A DNA stretch of 64,000 nucleotides from Traorella massiliensis (GTDB lineage Bacteria; Bacillota_I; Bacilli_A; Erysipelotrichales; Erysipelotrichaceae). Both the position numbers and the translations under genes were made by a program. The DNA is taken from the NCBI RefSeq assembly GCF_900104665.1, contig NZ_LT629969.1, positions 186,001 to 250,000 on the forward strand. The letters are read 5' to 3'. The notes below the pieces were generated by a model, which did no database searches, was not told where the DNA came from, and saw nothing but the letters and a program-made list of their open reading frames with translations. Shown in pieces: positions 63,402 through 64,000 of the stretch (the stretch's first letter is position 1; every line of letters starts with the position of its first letter).

Positions 63402-64000
63402 TGGTTAAGAAGATTAGCGAATATCAGCAGGAAGCTAATGATTTGCGTGTCATTCATAAAGATAAATTATCGACTGTCTTAAATTTATTAGTTAAAATCA
63501 GTGCTTTTGTTACGATGGCTGTGCTGGTGATCATGATTGCTTATATTCTGATTACAGGTATTCCAAATATCACCCTTGATCAGTTTGCATTGGAATATAA
63601 TACAGATAATGTATCAATGATGCCTGCAATCATTAATACACTTTTGTATACGGTGTTATCTTTACTGATTGCTCTTCCTTTGGGTATCGGCAGTGCTATT
63701 TATTTAGTGGAATATGCGAAAAAAGGAAGCAAATTTGTGGAAATCGTTCGTTTGACAACAGAGACACTTTCAGGTATTCCTTCAATTATTTTTGGTCTTT
63801 TTGGATATTTATTCTTATGTATATTTTGCGGTTTAGGCTATTCTTTGCTTTCAGGTGTCATTACCTTGTCAATCATTATCCTGCCGCTGATCATGAGAAC
63901 AACTGAAGAAGCACTTAGAGCTGTTCCTGATTCTTATCGTGAAGGCAGCTATGGATTGGGTGCTGGTAAGGTAAGAACGATCTTTAAGATTATTTTACCA
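63401..64000 (+). CDS. pstA: Phosphate ABC transporter permease PstA, cut by window edge
   Basis: The first 200 codons: a cytoplasmic N-terminus, then membrane helices with MMPAIINTLLYTVLSLLIAL, LSGIPSIIFGLFGYLFL and the start of the EAA loop (YREGSYGLGAGKVRTIFKI). The ATG overlaps the pstC stop (TAATG) after AAAGGAGGG. Confidence 0.94.
   Translation, partial: MVKKISEYQQEANDLRVIHKDKLSTVLNLLVKISAFVTMAVLVIMIAYILITGIPNITLDQFALEYNTDNVSMMPAIINTLLYTVLSLLIALPLGIGSAIYLVEYAKKGSKFVEIVRLTTETLSGIPSIIFGLFGYLFLCIFCGLGYSLLSGVITLSIIILPLIMRTTEEALRAVPDSYREGSYGLGAGKVRTIFKIILP

Overview
The window comes from a low-GC Gram-positive bacterium. Gene content (ftsA-ftsZ, a cellobiose-type PTS with a PRD regulator, Zn-macrodomain, aspartate-ammonia ligase, malic enzyme plus two-subunit fumarase, a TnpX/MobV-type integrative element) and the style of the proteins suggest a gut Erysipelotrichaceae-like Bacillota. 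This assignment is inference from gene style; no rRNA is present to confirm it.

Layout. 1-1.1 kb: queuosine salvage (tgt and a YhhQ-type transporter), then a structured 360-bp element. 1.6-8.8 kb: an MscS channel and a complete histidine-degradation operon read leftwards (hutH-hutU-ftcD-hutI-fchA) with a CcpA-type cre site in its promoter. 8.9-14 kb: galactokinase, an MGMT-family protein, and a small redox/stress cluster (thioredoxin-fold lipoprotein, Rrf2 regulator, a broken flavin/ferredoxin protein, Zn-macrodomain) in which three copies of one inverted repeat (TGTAAY-N7-ATTACA) mark a likely Rrf2 regulon; then a transposase fragment. 14-18 kb: proC, a membrane protein, a 0.9-kb gene-free stretch and a flavodoxin-like gene with a disrupted start. 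18.5-25.4 kb: a sugar operon (PTS IIA, IIB, IIC, MupG/DUF871 glycosidase, PRD regulator, RidA, aminotransferase). 25.8-30.1 kb: yggS, rpmB, a nucleoside phosphorylase, ftsA-ftsZ. 30.46-37.42 kb: a 6.96-kb, GC-richer integrative mobilizable element inserted in an XRE-regulator gene. It carries a large serine recombinase, TnpW-like protein, frameshifted MobV relaxase, RepA fragment, Cys-rich VLP protein, three cargo genes and an oriT whose nick region matches pMV158. 37.5-46.9 kb: lipoproteins, Ca2+-type P-ATPase, nucleotidyltransferase, rarA, decayed genes, a second inverted copy of the 360-bp element, an APH-like kinase and an SDR dehydrogenase. 47-55.4 kb: cysE, M18 peptidase, asnA, malic enzyme, fumarase and cell-wall/lipid enzymes. 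55.8-56.1 kb: tRNA-Ala and tRNA-Ile. 56.1-64 kb: NUDIX hydrolase, malQ, YhhN protein, cardiolipin synthase, patatin and the start of the pst phosphate operon (PstS with its two halves in permuted order, PstC, partial PstA) behind a Pho-box-like repeat.

The most notable items are the paired structured elements at 1.2 and 43.8 kb, which match no RNA family I recognise; the fully delimited mobile element with att sites and oriT; the Rrf2 regulon; the PTS/MupG/RidA/aminotransferase operon; the permuted PstS; and several genes whose reading frame or start is lost at an A-tract, which may be phase variation, decay or sequencing error.
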